From Epiperipatus broadwayi (lineage: Eukaryota > Onychophora > Udeonychophora > Euonychophora > Peripatidae): a DNA stretch of 64,000 nucleotides. The translations under genes were made by a program, and so were the position numbers. Shown in pieces: positions 12,390-25,869 of this stretch; position 1 is the first letter of the stretch; each line of letters starts with the position of its first letter. Location: contig JAQFVV010006255.1 of assembly GCA_028023455.1 (NCBI GenBank), positions 6,742,501-6,806,500 on the forward strand, read 5' to 3'. The notes below the pieces were generated by a model. That model was given only the letters and a program-made list of their open reading frames with translations. It was not told the DNA's origin and ran no database searches.

Positions 12390-14640
12390 TTGATAAACTA
12401 TTGCAGAATTAAAATTAATAAGTCAATATATAACCATGGCAAAATCTACACACAAATGCACATGCTCAGTGTAATTATAAATGACTGCTGGAAAGTGCTG
12501 AAGAAAGAACAAAAGAGATGGTATAGAATGTTGGCAAATATGCTATTTTCTCAAGGTATAATGAATAAAAGTGACAATATGACATTTAAACTAACATGTA
12601 AATTCGAGCATAAACTGTCATTCTTGGTGAAGGAACAAAACATCAATATTACAGCAGTGTAAAAAGAAGCATACATCAATTGCAAAGCAAAAACTCCACC
12701 CTCTGATGTTTACATAGTCCTTGAGTGTGACCCAAGTTTTGTAGCAAGCCAATGGAAACACCCTGTGATAGATTTAGAAGTACCCCCACAGAGATAAATT
12801 TATCATTCTTATCACAAAAAATGAATCAATATAGGCCAATTAATACAATATTTGATGATTGGAACATAAAAATTAAGAATACAAAGGAATTTCTAGCAGA
12901 TAACATGATCACCTGTTTGCAAGAAGACAAGGGAAACAGATTTGTCCTAATAGACAAAAGTACATAGAGAAGATTAATTTCCAAATTGACAAACTGAATT
13001 TTGAAACAGTATCAGGTTTTAATAACAAACTAAATAGAGAAAAAGTTATTTCTTCAATATTGTGAGTTCATTGCGATAAAGCTTTTTCCATGTCGGAGTA
13101 CTATCATATTTATCCTTCCTCCTCAATGCTTCAAGAATGTTTGCTAATGTAAAGCTGCACAAGCCAAATGTGCCCCTAAGACTTATGTTGGACTTTGGAG
13201 AGGTGCACTACTTCAATACAGCAAAGTTAATAAATCAACGGCTTATCGATAGTGTAGGATTTGACTATTGCACAATTAGGTCCTCATTTGAGTTTGTGGA
13301 AAAAATTAAGAATGCAGCTTTGGGAACCGAGTTTCAAAATAGCACCATTGGATATTACACCGCTCTATGCCTCCATCAACCAGAAACAGTTTATTAATAT
13401 AATTAAAACCAAATTAATGCACAATAATTATCAACAGGCTCATATTAATTTCATCACAGCATTTCTGATATGGCTCAATGATAATATTATGGTGGTATTT
13501 GATAGCAAATAATTCCATATGAAAAATGGATGGCCTATGGGTTTGCCAATGAGTGGAATCATTTCCAACATTGTTCTTAATCATTATGAAAAACAAATTT
13601 TACCCATATACACTGCAGAACCGTGAATATTATATACACGCTATGTAGATGATTTGTTTATAGCCACACTGAAGAATATAATTGTAAGAATTAAGGACAG
13701 CCTCCAGGCACACCCAAGAGTAATATTAAATGTGGTGTGGGAGGGTAAAATGCAAGAAGTGAGATACTTGATATAAGTGCAAAGAAATGCGACACAACTC
13801 AACTACTGCATGATCATCAAGCCACTTGAAATATAAGGCTACATCCACCAGAATTTGAAGTTTTCAGGAGCACACAAATTGGCTGGCTTGGCAGAATTCC
13901 TGTTTAGAAACCATCATCTCTGTAAATTTGAATCAGACAGAAAAAACAATTTGATTTGAAGCCTGAAAGACCTGATGAACGTTGGATTTAAATTTGGAGC
14001 TATTAATAGGAAAGTCAAGCAACTTTATAACAAGCTAAGAACTAACCCAGCCAAAAGAGAATAAACCATGTATGCTTTTACCGTGTTTCTACCTTGGCTA
14101 AAAAAACTCATAAAAACACTCTCAACAGATTTCAATTTAAGCTTTCAAACACCACCAGCGACTAATAGACTAATCAATAATTCAAAAGACAAGATTACAT
14201 CTGACCAAACCCCTCAGGCTGTTTACAAAATTATATTTCCCATAATGGCTGCAGTGTGGCATATTATGGGGAAACACAAGTTGCAATCACTACTAGAGTA
14301 TCGCAACATTGATACTTATATAATCAAATATGAAGGTAACTCAATATTTTTCGAACATCAAAGGTCACAGGCCACATTTTTGAACCTACAATGACTAAAA
14401 TGATTTGCACTGAGTGCAGTGACATCAATTACATGATAAAGGAGGTGTGCTTTATAGCAGAAACCCCAATTCCATCAATAGGAGAGATGCTTGCTTCTCC
14501 ATTTTGAAAAAATGGGCTGTCTAGGTGATTTGCATACATCTCTATTAGATGAGCTAACAACAAACATTATTATTATAAGCTATGAATATGGGAACATGAA
14601 GTTCCCAGTTCCTGAAAGTGCTAAGCAATTATAAACTTTT
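12390..14640 (+). pseudogene. Penelope-like retroelement relic (reverse transcriptase plus GIY-YIG endonuclease)
   Basis: A chain of frame-broken segments on the plus strand reads as one Penelope-like ORF. In order: an upstream region with E-D-K-G-N-R-F-V-L-I-D-K (about 12925-12957), a finger motif K-L-H-K-P-N-V-P-L-R (about 13150-13180), F-D-Y-C-T-I-R-S-S-F-E-F, then M-G-L-P-M-S-G-I-I-S-N-I (about 13540-13575), then the RT catalytic box R-Y-V-D-D (about 13640-13655). A tail with N-K-L-R-T-N-P-A-K-R follows. The C-terminal segment (about 14200-14510) holds A-V-Y-K-I, then E-Y-R-N-I-D, then F-I-A-E-T-P and N-R-R-D-A-C-F-S-I, as in the GIY-YIG nuclease domain of Penelope-like elements. Many stops and frameshifts show it is dead. 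Family elements are single ORFs of roughly 700-800 residues, so most of the length survives. I found no flanking pseudo-LTRs or hammerhead motif at this copy. Confidence 0.85.
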
Positions 14641-16297
14641 AATATAGCTTCATGGATGTGCATTTCAAGTGCAATATATAGATAAAAAGAATAAACAAAT
14701 TTTATATATACAAAAGAGCGAATTACATAATATATATAAGGTAAAATTTATTTATGTGATATGCTTCATTATTTCAAACTATTGCACTGACAATCTTATT
14801 TTAAAGAAATAATGAGTTTAATTGCACATTATAGATTGTTCATATTTACCCAATTCTAAAATTACATTCTTGTTCATTTCATGACGCCCAATGAATATGA
14901 TAAGCATTGTATGTTATAAGCTCATGCAATTATTTGACTGGCTGTCAAATCATTCATTGTAATGGGATTATGTTTTAATGGCAATCTGTTATTGAGTGTG
15001 AGTTATTAATTTTAAAAGTCCATCCTGCACATTGACACAATTCTCCGACTAGCTCATTGATGGTTCATCCTTTTGGGCATGGTTGCGGTCTTATGCTCCT
15101 CCAGCTAAACATAGCCATGAGAAAAGCATTCTCCAAGAAGAATCATGGTTGATCTAGTCAAAAAACACGGTTATGCTTCTTGAAACAATGTAAAAGAGAA
15201 GAATAAGCATAATAACGTTCTTTTTATGTCATTCCAAATACCACCTCCTTCTTTTGGCATTTTCTTGTTAAAAGTTTTAGGAACATTTATTATAGCCATC
15301 CAACAAGAAAATATATTCTTTTGTTATTTTGGCTCCAGGTCTAATTTTTTTGTCTGGTTTTTATCAAATTATAGATACATTTTTAGGTGTAATTAACTCA
15401 TTCAATTTTGTAAAATTTCTTACATTCTTATAGATAGCAAAAGACTACTAATTTATTATATTTCTTACATTCTTTTACTCATATTAATTTTTTACATGAA
15501 GCACATATCCCCCCTCCCAACAACAACACCATTAAAATATCAAAAGTATAATTTAAAATTTCAAATAAATCTTGATAACTATAATTATGTATTTAGTGTT
15601 ATCCATCTATTTTCGACATTTTATTTATTAATTAAATAAATTTTACCTACAAATGTAATAAAACTAGATATAAATAAAAATATCTATTATTCTACTATGA
15701 GATGGAAAAATATTACCTGAGTGTGTGTATATATATGAGAGATAAAAAAAAAAGTCTAAACAATCGATTTCAGATTAAAGGCTTTTCCAGAATCTCTACA
15801 AAAAAAAACAGTCGAGTATTAGGCAGTTCTCATAGGAAAGAGAAGTTAAAGTGGCTAACAGGTTTATCGGGCATAGTTGCTGAGAGATTTCTAGATTTCT
15901 GACTCAGTATAAGGAGAAATCATAGTGCATCACAACATCACATCACAAAGCTGTTAAATGTTGTATTTTAAGATTTTGTGATTTATCTTCTGTGATTTAT
16001 TCCTTTCATATTTTTTTCTGTATTTGGATAGATAATGAAGTAATCTATTAATCACTTAAATAAAAGTAAAACTAACTTGGAATCTGAAAAAAGAGCCTGA
16101 CTGATATCTGAGCACTAAGACATTGGCATAGCAGATACTCAGTCATTATACTATGGTGCTCATTCATATATATATATATAAAGAGTGTGTGAAACAGTTG
16201 CTACCAAAATGATCATTAGGCTATCACTTATAGATTAATTATTCTCTAGTAACACACGTGTATGCAAAAGTGTACATATGTATATGTATGTAATATG

Positions 16298-16688
16298 CCA
16301 GGGGTCCCCAACCTTTTTGCACTTAAGAGCACATTCTATAATACCGGCCAGGTGGTGGGCACTATTTATTTTTTCAATGTTAGGGGGTGGGCACCATTTA
16401 TTTTTTCAATATTAATTTATAGTTGGATATTGTTAATAATGCACATAATGTATAAAAAAAATATGTATTTCATAAATAAAATTTTAACATATAATTAACA
16501 TTTATATTTTTATGCTGTAAAAGTATAGTATGCCCTACAATTTGATTACAATAATTTATAAGAAATTTTAAAAATTAAATTTATTTGTAACAGATAAATA
16601 ATTTTTTATCATGTTCGGATAGCTGCGGGCACATGTAAAATGGTCTGCGGGCGCCATGGTGTCCGTGGGCATAGGGTTGGGGACCCAT
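16298..16688. mobile_element. hAT-type MITE with 8-bp target duplication
   Basis: The 391-bp element starts CCAGGGGTCCCCAACC and ends GGTTGGGGACCCAT. The terminal inverted repeat GGGTCCCCAACC is characteristic of many hAT elements. The 8-bp word GTAATATG flanks it on both sides (16290-16297 and 16689-16696), the target duplication length of hAT transposons. It is non-coding; the interior has a short duplicated GTGGGCAC motif. Confidence 0.85.
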
Positions 16689-16989
16689 GTAATATGTAAT
16701 TAATATAAAAAGAATAGCCTATCCTCCCCCCCCCCCCAAAAAAAAAAAATAATAAATATTCATTATATTAACATAATGTATATAAATTGTTGCTTTTTTT
16801 TTAAACCCTATGCATATTTAGCATTAAGTATTATTACATTTATTATTTAAGTAATAATAATTTGAAATTTATAATTGCAACTTGTAATGTTATAATTGAC
16901 CATTTATTAGTCTACATTCAGAAATAGGTTATATTTACCTGTTTAAAGAGATTTATTTAAACTTCTTTATATCAATAATTTCTATCTCT

Positions 16990-17120
16990 GTGGTCAAGTT
17001 TCAATCTTTAATGTCTATATAAGTATATTAGACTATTAATAAAAGTGGGATTCCATTTTTATTGTTAAAAGGAAGTTGCTTTGACAACAGTTTGAAATTG
17101 TTGTTTTTGATATTGGGATT
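16990..17120 (+). repeat. Dispersed repeat, copy 1 (partner at 55440)
   Basis: TTGCTTTGACAACAG with flanking TCAATCTTTA, TCTATATAA and TAGACTAT in the same order as at 55440-55590. Diverged and of unknown type. Confidence 0.5.
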
Positions 17121-19432
17121 ATCTAAGTGTTGACTGGTTTTTAATGATATTTTCATATGTAAAAAATATATCCGGGTTCATCCTTGAACCTATATTTTAA
17201 ATGAATTGCATCTTCATAAACTGAGTAGGAATTGTTTTCTGTTAATTATACAAGCATGAATTGGGATATCTTTTATATGTTCCCAGTAAAAATCTTCATT
17301 TTAATATATATATATATGTGAATGGATTTATAAAAATTAGCAGTAATCTTATAAAATGAAAGAAAACAGTGTGAAGTTACCTGCCCAACCTTCTTCATAC
17401 TGTTCTTACAGTAAATGGGAAGATAATTAACAGAGTACTATAGATTAAATAAAGCAATTTCTCTGCAATAATTGATGTTTTATAGGGTGTTACAAGCACA
17501 TATAAATGCCTTTTTTATATCATGCAAGAACATTCTGAAAAGAGGTGGGTAGATAGTTTTACTCTATTTTGTTATTATATTTCTATAATCCTACTATTAA
17601 TCATTATATATGTGTGTGGTCTATATGTGAACAATATTTCAGATTTTTTTCAAGTATACATTTTCTTTGTATTAACATTAGCATTGAAGAATATTGCAAA
17701 AAGTCTCAAAAATTAGAAAATGTTCCTAAATGATCTTTATTATCTGGAAGATGACTGGCGTGTTTCAGTCAAAATGATGGTATAATGCTAATGTTAACAT
17801 TAAGCATATATATGCATGGATGAATCCAAAATAGATGTTCAAATCTTTTATCTGTGACAGTCTTTGCTTTATTCTAGATACTGAATATTTATATAATATA
17901 AAAGAGTTTGTAACAAAGTATATTATTTAATATTTATTTTAGTATGCTATTTACATTTATCATGGAATACAAATAAATATTCCTTGATCATCAATCTTGA
18001 AATCATAAGTTAATTTTAAGCTTCAATATTTTTCTCCTTCTATGTTTCCATAGTAAATTATATTTTAGAGTACTTTAAAAAATGCATCATTAGATTATCT
18101 AATATTGCAAATTCCCAGTATGAATAAATATTTTAATTGTTAAATTAGAATGGACTGATTTGTCTAAATAATACAAATTATGTTTGTATTCTTTGATCCT
18201 TTAAAATGTTTACATCTGTAAACTTCAATGAAAAACAAGTATCATTGAACAGTATTTAATGCTCAATTTAGATTTTAAATCATTAATGTTAAAATGAATA
18301 TTTAACCAGGATTTAACATAAAGCTGTTTTATTTTATGGCCTATAAAAATAATATTAATAACAAGAGTTGTTTGATGTTTTTGCTTGAGTGAAGAGGAAA
18401 ATTAAAAGATGGAGATTTTTGAATTATGGTTCTGAAGAAAAATGGAGAAAAAAATCAGTTTGTAGAATAGTATGTATTGGATAATTATTCAAGTTGAAGG
18501 AACTGTGAAAACTATATTGGAAAAATATATGCTGAGTAAACAAACGGAAAAGAGATAAAGAAAGGAAAAAAAATTGATTGATCTAAAAAAATGAATAATT
18601 TATGAAATTCAGAAAGATAGATTCATGGATAAAAAAAAGCATGTGGATGTTGTCAGGTGTGATATGTATATCTTTAATAATGATGACACCAGTGAAATTT
18701 AAACTCCTACACATTGCTATATCTTGAATTAGTAACAATGTTAACTATCTTATCACTGAATTTATAATCCTGTCTGTTGAAATATGTGACCAGTTCTTAT
18801 GCCATATATCCTCTCAGAAGCCTTAAATAGTTTAAGGATAAAATAAGGTTAGTGATTACTCAAGATTACTACAAATGGCAGTAGAATAGGTAGCTGCTCT
18901 TGTTTTTTTATATATTGTAAACTAATATATGATTAATTACAGATAATTAAAAATGAGAAACTTTCCCTTTCCTGTGATATATTAACAAAATTTGTACAAT
19001 TCAGGGTCAATTAAAATATTAGACACAAAATAGTATCAAGCCCTGAGTTAATCCCAGTCAATAAGGGTTGGCTTACATAAGAATAAGCTCTAAGCACAAG
19101 TTATTTACTTGTGTTTTTAAAACTGTTACTGATGGGTGAGTGCCATAGATCTATATATTAAAAACAAACCTCATGGGTTTGAAGATTAATATTTTTCTAC
19201 GTAATTATTACACATTATGTAAGTTGAAGAATCAAGTGGTTTGTTATTAGTTTAAGAGTGTTTGACAGTATGCAGAAACTATGCATTACAAATTGATTAA
19301 GAATGAATTTTAAATTAAATCTTATGTTAAAATGTGCTACTAAAAAAAAATCCATGTTTTAAAATAAAATTTTTAATGACATATAATTATTGTTTGTTAT
19401 TATTATTGTTATCTAAATACTCATTAAATAAA

Positions 19433-19579
19433 ATTAAAACAGGCAAAGCTCTCTATAGGTATTTTACTCAGTGCAAGCCAGAATAATCAATGGATGCCAG
19501 AAGGCTTGTGCATAAAATCCCCATCTAGTGCCTACCCATCTGAGTTGCAATATGTATAGAGAGTTTTGCCTGTTTTAAT
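19433..19579 (-). mobile_element. Short TIR element (MITE-like), 147 bp
   Basis: The ends form a 25-bp inverted repeat with one mismatch: ATTAAAACAGGCAAA followed by GCTCTCTATA on the left, and its complement TATAGAGAG, TTTTGCCTGT, TTTAAT on the right. The interior, read on the minus strand, contains CACTAGATGG, GGATTTTATGCACAA and CATTGATTATTCTGGCTTG. These words also occur at 27591 and 34063, so this is the best preserved member of a dispersed family. No target duplication was resolved. Confidence 0.7.
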
Positions 19580-21795
19580 AACAGTTAAGAGCAAGCATAA
19601 GAAATGGTGATCATGTGATGTTTATTGGCTTAAATAAAATTACTACTTTAATTTGGGTTGGATTCTTTAACATGAATAAATTACTGTTAACAAGATGGGT
19701 GTTTAATGCCATAAAGGTGAAACAGCTATTATATGTAACTATATACAGCTAACTAAAGGCTAAATGTAATGTTTCTTTTTTTTTTAAAAAAAAAAACTAA
19801 TTAATTGGCTAATTTGTTATTATAATTGTTTGCATATTACACTAATGCACTTATCTAAATATTATAGTATCTATTTTAACATTTATTTTTTTCTACATTG
19901 GGATAAATTATTTTAATACCTCACCTTTTCACATTGATTTTTGTTATATAATAATACTCTTTTTTTTTTCTAATTACTCTAACTCTCACCTTGTAAACAG
20001 AGATCTAAAAAAAGTGTAGGTACTTTCCTTATTTATTTATCATTCTTTATTTACTCATTCATTTTTCAGTAAGGCTTTATTCACATTTATTTTAAAATTC
20101 TCATTTTCAGAAGATTTATATAAATGAATTTAAAATTGTCTGTGTAGAGATGGGAAATATATACATGTAGAGGTAGTTTTTTATTCGGCATCTCTAGATA
20201 AATTGCCTAGACTTGTAGTAAATGAAAATTTATGTAACAAAAATAAAATAATTACATGTAAAGTTCTTTTTTCACCCAATGAGTTTATCTTTTTCATTAA
20301 CTAATTGTTTAAATAGTTGACAGAAGTTTTTTTATTTTATTTAATATTATACAAATTTGAAATGTATATTTTATAACTATATTTGCTGAATTATATAAAT
20401 TAGACATTATAATTAAACATAGTAAGAATTATTTCAATCCATCCTAGAAATATATTAAAATCGTATATAAATAAAATAAGCAGCGTATTTATTTAGATTG
20501 CATGCACAAAATAAACTAAAAAACTAATAGAACTAATCATAAAAAAATGTATAAAGATGAAAGAAAATAATTATCAAAAATTTAAATAATTCAGAAAATT
20601 TCATTATTACAGTTATACATAAGTGGGGGTGGTGGGTGAGATATTAAAAATAATCAAATGTTTTTATTGGAGTTCATAAGAAATTTGAGTTCCAGAATTG
20701 AAAAAACAGAATGAGATCTGTGAATCTCCACTCTACTATTGTGCCAAACTACACAATATATCTATTATATATATAAATTGATGATGATATTTGATTTATC
20801 TAGAAATGTTGGATATCATTATAATAAAAAAAGCATTAAAGTTGATAATTATTGTTAACTATTGAGAATGGAAATTTAAATACAATTGATATTTTTGTTT
20901 ATTTTATGATGATATAAAATAAACAAAATAGCAATTGTATATTTTCATTTTTAATAGCTTCCTACCAGTAACTTAAAATATTAATGAAACTTTCCATGAT
21001 AATATCCAAAACAATTTTTATATGTCTAATAGATAGACTGGGTGCAGATTCATTTAACGAAATTTGATTCAGATGCACTCAGCTTACATTATAATGACAT
21101 ATCTAAGCAATATTTACTTATTAATAATCATTGTTCATACTGGAAATATTTTATGAAGTAAACTATAAGTTTATTTATTTTTATTAAGTGAAAAATCCAA
21201 ATTATTTTTAATAATCATGATTATGTTTCAGACTATTAGAATAGAAAAACTATCTAATATTTATTTTTTCCAATTTGATAGCTCTTTTTAATAAGTAACT
21301 AACATCCCAAGAAGATGTTATACAGTTCATATTAGCAACTACATAAATTTAATCATTCTAAGTTTAGTCGGGGAACATATTCACATCAAGATCTGCAATT
21401 CTATTTTTCTGTTCCATTTTAAATAAATTACAAAAAAATCTATGAAGATATATTCACTTCATATATGTGAAAGTTATTGTTTTCAAACTATATATTACAT
21501 GATGATTAATTAGTTGTCAGCAAATTAATTTACTTAAAAAGTCTTTATGAAATTATTTTTTCCATTTTAAAAATCAATTTACATTCTATAATTTTTTTTT
21601 ATGTTGAAAGCAATTTCATGACACAAAAAAAATAACAGAATTAAAAAAAAAAAAATTGAAGAAAAGTATTAATAACAATGAAAGTTTTTATCAGGCAAGT
21701 AATTTAAACATATTTTTATTACAAAACATTTTCTATTTTTTAGGTGCTTTATATAAAAAAGTAAGATTTTCTTTCCTATTATATATATAATAACA

Positions 21796-21966
21796 ATAAA
21801 AATAATAAATATAATGATGATTAATTATTATACATAATCTTTCAATCTAGAAGTACTTTCGGTTATTTTCTTAATCCTCTTCAACTGCTGAATTAACTGT
21901 AAATATTTCTGCAGATTGAAAGACTGTGTATAATAATTAATCACCATTATATTTATTATTTTTATT
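21796..21966. repeat. Foldback element with arms of about 53 bp
   Basis: The left arm, 21796-21848, is the near-perfect reverse complement of 21913-21966, with a 64-bp loop. Shared words include CATTATATTTATTATTTTTA and AGATTGAAAG. It is MITE- or foldback-like, non-coding, with no clear target duplication. Confidence 0.75.
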
Positions 21967-22562
21967 AAAATATTTTTTAATTAATGGACATTTTATTTGT
22001 ATTTAATATATATAAATGTTATATATAGAGTTCGCAAAACAAACTCTTAGCAAGCTTTGAGAATACCCTCAACCCCAGACCGGTTTCTGCATCAAACAAA
22101 TGTTTATGAAATCAATCATATTTATGATAAAGCAAGTACACATTACAAAATAATATACTGAAATTGTGTAATATTTAGGAGTAGATGGGAAAATTAAAAA
22201 ATAATTAACTAATTATAATATTTAATTTTGCTTATAAAAGGCAGATCCACATATCCATGAAATCAGAAATTGTACATATAATAATATTTTAATAATTACT
22301 GATGCTTAATATAATATAGTTCAAACAACTATAAGCATAACTATAATATAATATTTTAGTATAATTTATGTCTTCGTCATTATTTATTCATGACTGATGT
22401 TCATGTTTTTCTCTGTTTTGCTTAGTATCAAAAAAATTTATATGGTCATTATTTGATATTATAATATTTAAAGACTTTCATCATTAAGTAAAAAAATTAC
22501 TCTTAGCTTGCTCACATTTTTTTTTTAAATAGTTATGATTTCCTATATAAATTTGTCATCAT

Positions 22563-22836
22563 AAATATAAAATGTTCTCAACTATTTATTACATGGAAAA
22601 TATTTTGGAATGATCAATACATTTCACAGAGCTTGTTGCAATGAGAGTAGATAGCATCTAAAGCTGTAATTGAAGATTTAATCACAGTATTATGTAACTA
22701 AATATAAAATGTTCTCAACTATTTATTACATGGAAAATATTTTGGAATGATCAATACATTTCATGGAGCTTGTTGCAATGAGAGTAGATAGTATCTAAGC
22801 TGTAATTGAAGATTTAATCACAGTATTATGTAACTA
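22563..22836. repeat. Tandem duplication, period 137 bp
   Basis: The sequence from 22563 is repeated almost identically from 22700: AAATATAAAATGTTCTCAAC at both starts and TATTATGTAACTA at both ends. The few differences (for example CACAGAG versus CATGGAG) indicate a recent local duplication. Confidence 0.9.
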
Positions 22837-23179
22837 GTTAATAGCAGCTAGCAGTTCTATTGCTGTCTACAAGTTTTTAGAAATTTGCCCCTATTCAGTA
22901 TTTCCTAAGTATTTATACCAATTGAACAAAAATCATTAACAGCAGGGCTTTAGTGCAATAATTACATCACTGTCTGATGTTCGTTACATTTTATATTTTT
23001 TTTACTGTGAATAAAACTAATTTTTATTGCTGTATAATGTAGAGTATGCTAGCTGTAATTCATGTGATAATAAGTTTTGTATTGATATTAGATATCAGAT
23101 ATATATATATATGAGATATACCTGCTGCATATTATTAGGAAGGTATAATAACTCGAAATATATATTTTCTCTTGAGCTT

Positions 23180-23622
23180 ATTGTACTGCCTACATAAATG
23201 TTTCAAAAACATTTATTCAAAAAAGGTACCTATAGTTTAGATTTATTTATATTTGCTTAGTATGCTTTAAACAAATCTTGTCGTATTAGCACTCATGCTT
23301 CACTGTTTGAATCAATATAATATTTAAATTTAGCATGCTGAAATAGTGTGGGCGGAAAGAGGTTTAAAGGGCTTGGAGCATTGCAAAAGATCCTAATGTG
23401 ATAAATAAAAAAGTGTTGATGCGTTCCACAATCAAGAAAATGTAACATTTGAATAAATTTGCATAAGGTAAGCTAGATTTAAATATTATATTGATTCAGA
23501 CAGAGATGTACGAGTGCTATGAATATGACAATAACTGTCAAAAGCAAGCTAAGTAGATAATAATAAATCTAAACTATAGTACCTTTTTGGAATAAATGTT
23601 TGAAACACTTAATGTAGACATT
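23180..23622. repeat. Foldback element with arms of about 155 bp
   Basis: Bases 23180-23338 are inverted at about 23468-23622. Matching words include TAGTTTAGATTTAT, TTCAAACATTTATT with an indel, and GAATCAATATAATATTTAAAT. The loop is about 130 bp. It is likely a non-autonomous DNA element of unknown superfamily. Confidence 0.7.
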
Positions 23623-24942
23623 AAGCAGGTATAGTTAAATGTTAGTCGATTTTCTCCTTTTATATATATGACAAAATTAAAAATTCTTAAATAAAGTAAT
23701 TAAACTTATACTGTTAATCAAATAAATTTAAATAAAATGCAAGCTTTCATTTATTTTATTTTTTAATTAATAATCAATTGTTACTCCTACTATTCCATTA
23801 GCAGTCACTTATAAATAAGTAAGACTATTTAACTCCAGAATAAGGGGGGAGGGTACAAATAGTTATATTTATATTTCATACATTAACACAGAAAAGAAAA
23901 AAGGCAAAGATTGAAGTAAAAGTTGCCAGTAATTAAAGGATGAATACGTGGTACCACAAACACCCAATTTCATTGCCGCGAATATAGAGATGATAAATAG
24001 CATGAGAGACTTATGACAGTCGGCTTCTGTATTGAAAATAGTAAGATTTTAAAAAAGAAAATAAATAAATAAAGACAAAGAAAGAGAAGAGAAAGGAGGA
24101 ATAAAATTATTACACATGAACTCTGCAAAGTGAAATATCAAAACAAAATGTATTAATTAAGGAAATGTCAAAATGCCTTATTGATATTATTATCTTTCCC
24201 AGTATATAAATTAAGCAAAACTAATACTAACAATACCATATATATATATGAATTGTTATCAGCCAAGTTTAGAGATGGAACGAGTTATGATTATACAAAT
24301 CTTTTGGAAAAGAGAATTTTTAAAAATATGCATTTGTAAAGTATATTTAATAGCAATTTATGTATATATTTAAAGCACTTAATATTTTTCTCTGTATATA
24401 AATATTCACATTTTTTTCTCTAACAAAAAACAAAACTAAATTATAACTCATTTTTAAAAATCTCAATATCTTAATCACTTTAGATGACCTCTAACCAAAC
24501 TTTTTAATTAATTATACAAGCATACCTCATCTCTTAAACAAATGAATAAAAGTTGAATTTGCACATTAAATTTTCAAAAAACTTTTATACAAAACATTAT
24601 TTTGAAAATTTGCACCTTTATTTAACACTGAAATTAATTAACATTAATCGAAATATTATATATATATAGGAAGGTTGATTTATTTATTTTTGAATTATTA
24701 TTTTTATCAAATGATAATGTATCAAAATTTTTTCAATTAGTTTTATAAATGTTTTGAAAACCTCTATAATTCTACTTTGAATGTTTAGGGTTCGTTTGTA
24801 ATGTAAATGGGCCCTTCATTTTGATGTTGATGGCAAATTGAATGATTTTTTAAAAAATGGTTTTAAAGTGAATAAAACAATCCTATATATATATCCTAAT
24901 TATTTTAGCTGTATGAATAATTGTTTTTGTTTTTTTTTTCAG

Positions 24943-25189
24943 CACAAGAAATATGTAAGGAGTCAATTGCAAGAAGGCGATAGTCAACAAAATCTCAGTT
25001 ATAAAAATAAAATTAATTTACGACATTTAATCACCGCTGCACGTTTTCATACATATTACTGTACTCGCAGTCAGTCTTCAAATAATAACAAAAATCAAAA
25101 TAAGAATAACTTTCTCCGAGTTGAAGACATAATTGAAAATAAGCCCCGCAAAAACGTCAGTTTTGCTGATCAGCTGGGTGACGCTGGAG
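24943..25189 (+). CDS. Internal exon 2 of the NHE-like gene (visible numbering)
   Basis: A long T tract and CAG precede 24943; the exon is 247 nt and ends GGAG|GTAGCC. It enters in phase 0, as both donors of the previous exon require, and leaves with one base of a Gly codon that the next exon completes. The peptide opens with a basic stretch (H-K-K-Y-V-R-S-Q-L-Q), continues with R-H-L-I-T-A-A-R-F-H and an Asn/Lys-rich low-complexity run, and closes with P-R-K-N-V-S-F-A-D-Q-L-G. The R-K-x-V-S-F core is a plausible basophilic kinase site. NHE2/NHE3-type tails carry a comparable basic-Ser segment near I-A-D (recollection, not alignment). The frame is also open leftward to an ATG at 24838, but that part is intron. 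Confidence 0.8.
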
Positions 25190-25869
25190 GTAGCCTTTTT
25201 TTTTTTTAAACATGTTGATTTTATATACAGTATTATGCACGTATAAAAATGATGTAACAATTTTGTTAATATTACATTTAATAATACCAGACACTATGAT
25301 TTTTACATTTTGGCCGTAGCTTTATTTGAAAAAAAAATTTCAACACAAGCTGTTAGAATTATACACATAGAGGTAACAGCTGGGTTACAATATTTATTGT
25401 AAATGTATTAATGCATTAAAAAAATATTTGATGATCTTCGAAGAATCTCTGGCCAACAAATATATTTTAATATATTGCATTTTAAATGCTTAATTTTGTT
25501 TTTAAAAAAAGAACAAATTTATTCACTTAATCTTTTTTTAATCAATTACAACTATTGCTGACTAATGCATATTAATTAATTAAGGTTTCCTGTTGGTTAG
25601 AGAAACTATCTTAATGAGATTGGTGAAAATGTAAAATGATTTCTCCTTAAACCGAACTCAAAAGTTTTTAATCATAAGCTCTATGCTTTGAAATTCTGTT
25701 AGCCAAATATTCCTTACCTCTAAAACTATTATATATCACAATAAATTCATCTACTTCGCACCTGATTTATTCATTTTTTCTACTATACCATTTTAATACA
25801 AGTTGTTTTGTTAGTTTCACTATACTATCTTCAAATTCACCAATTTGATTATAAAGACCTAAACATAAA

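Larger units (their letters stand above)
692..24942. other. Intron of about 24 kb, repeat-rich
   Basis: Intron between the exons at 505 and 24943. Contents are listed separately: tandem duplication at 2632, foldback cluster at about 8 kb, Penelope-like relic at 12.4-14.6 kb, hAT MITE at 16.3 kb, TIR element at 19.4 kb, foldbacks at 21.8 and 23.2 kb, and tandem duplication at 22.56 kb. The stretch 14650-15300 is less AT-biased than its surroundings and could be the 3' noncoding part of the Penelope-like relic, but I see no diagnostic end. In the remaining stretches (about 700-2600, 2850-7100, 8550-12390, 15300-16290, 16700-19430, 19580-21790) I see only AT-rich sequence, short (TA)n runs and homopolymers. 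Confidence 0.55.

Noticed and set aside
22563-22836. CRISPR-like direct repeats
   Set aside because: Only two long units with no spacers, in a eukaryotic intron.
25078-25260. 60-residue minus-strand ORF across exon 2
   Set aside because: Antisense shadow of the exon; it consists of low-complexity Ile/Val/Phe.
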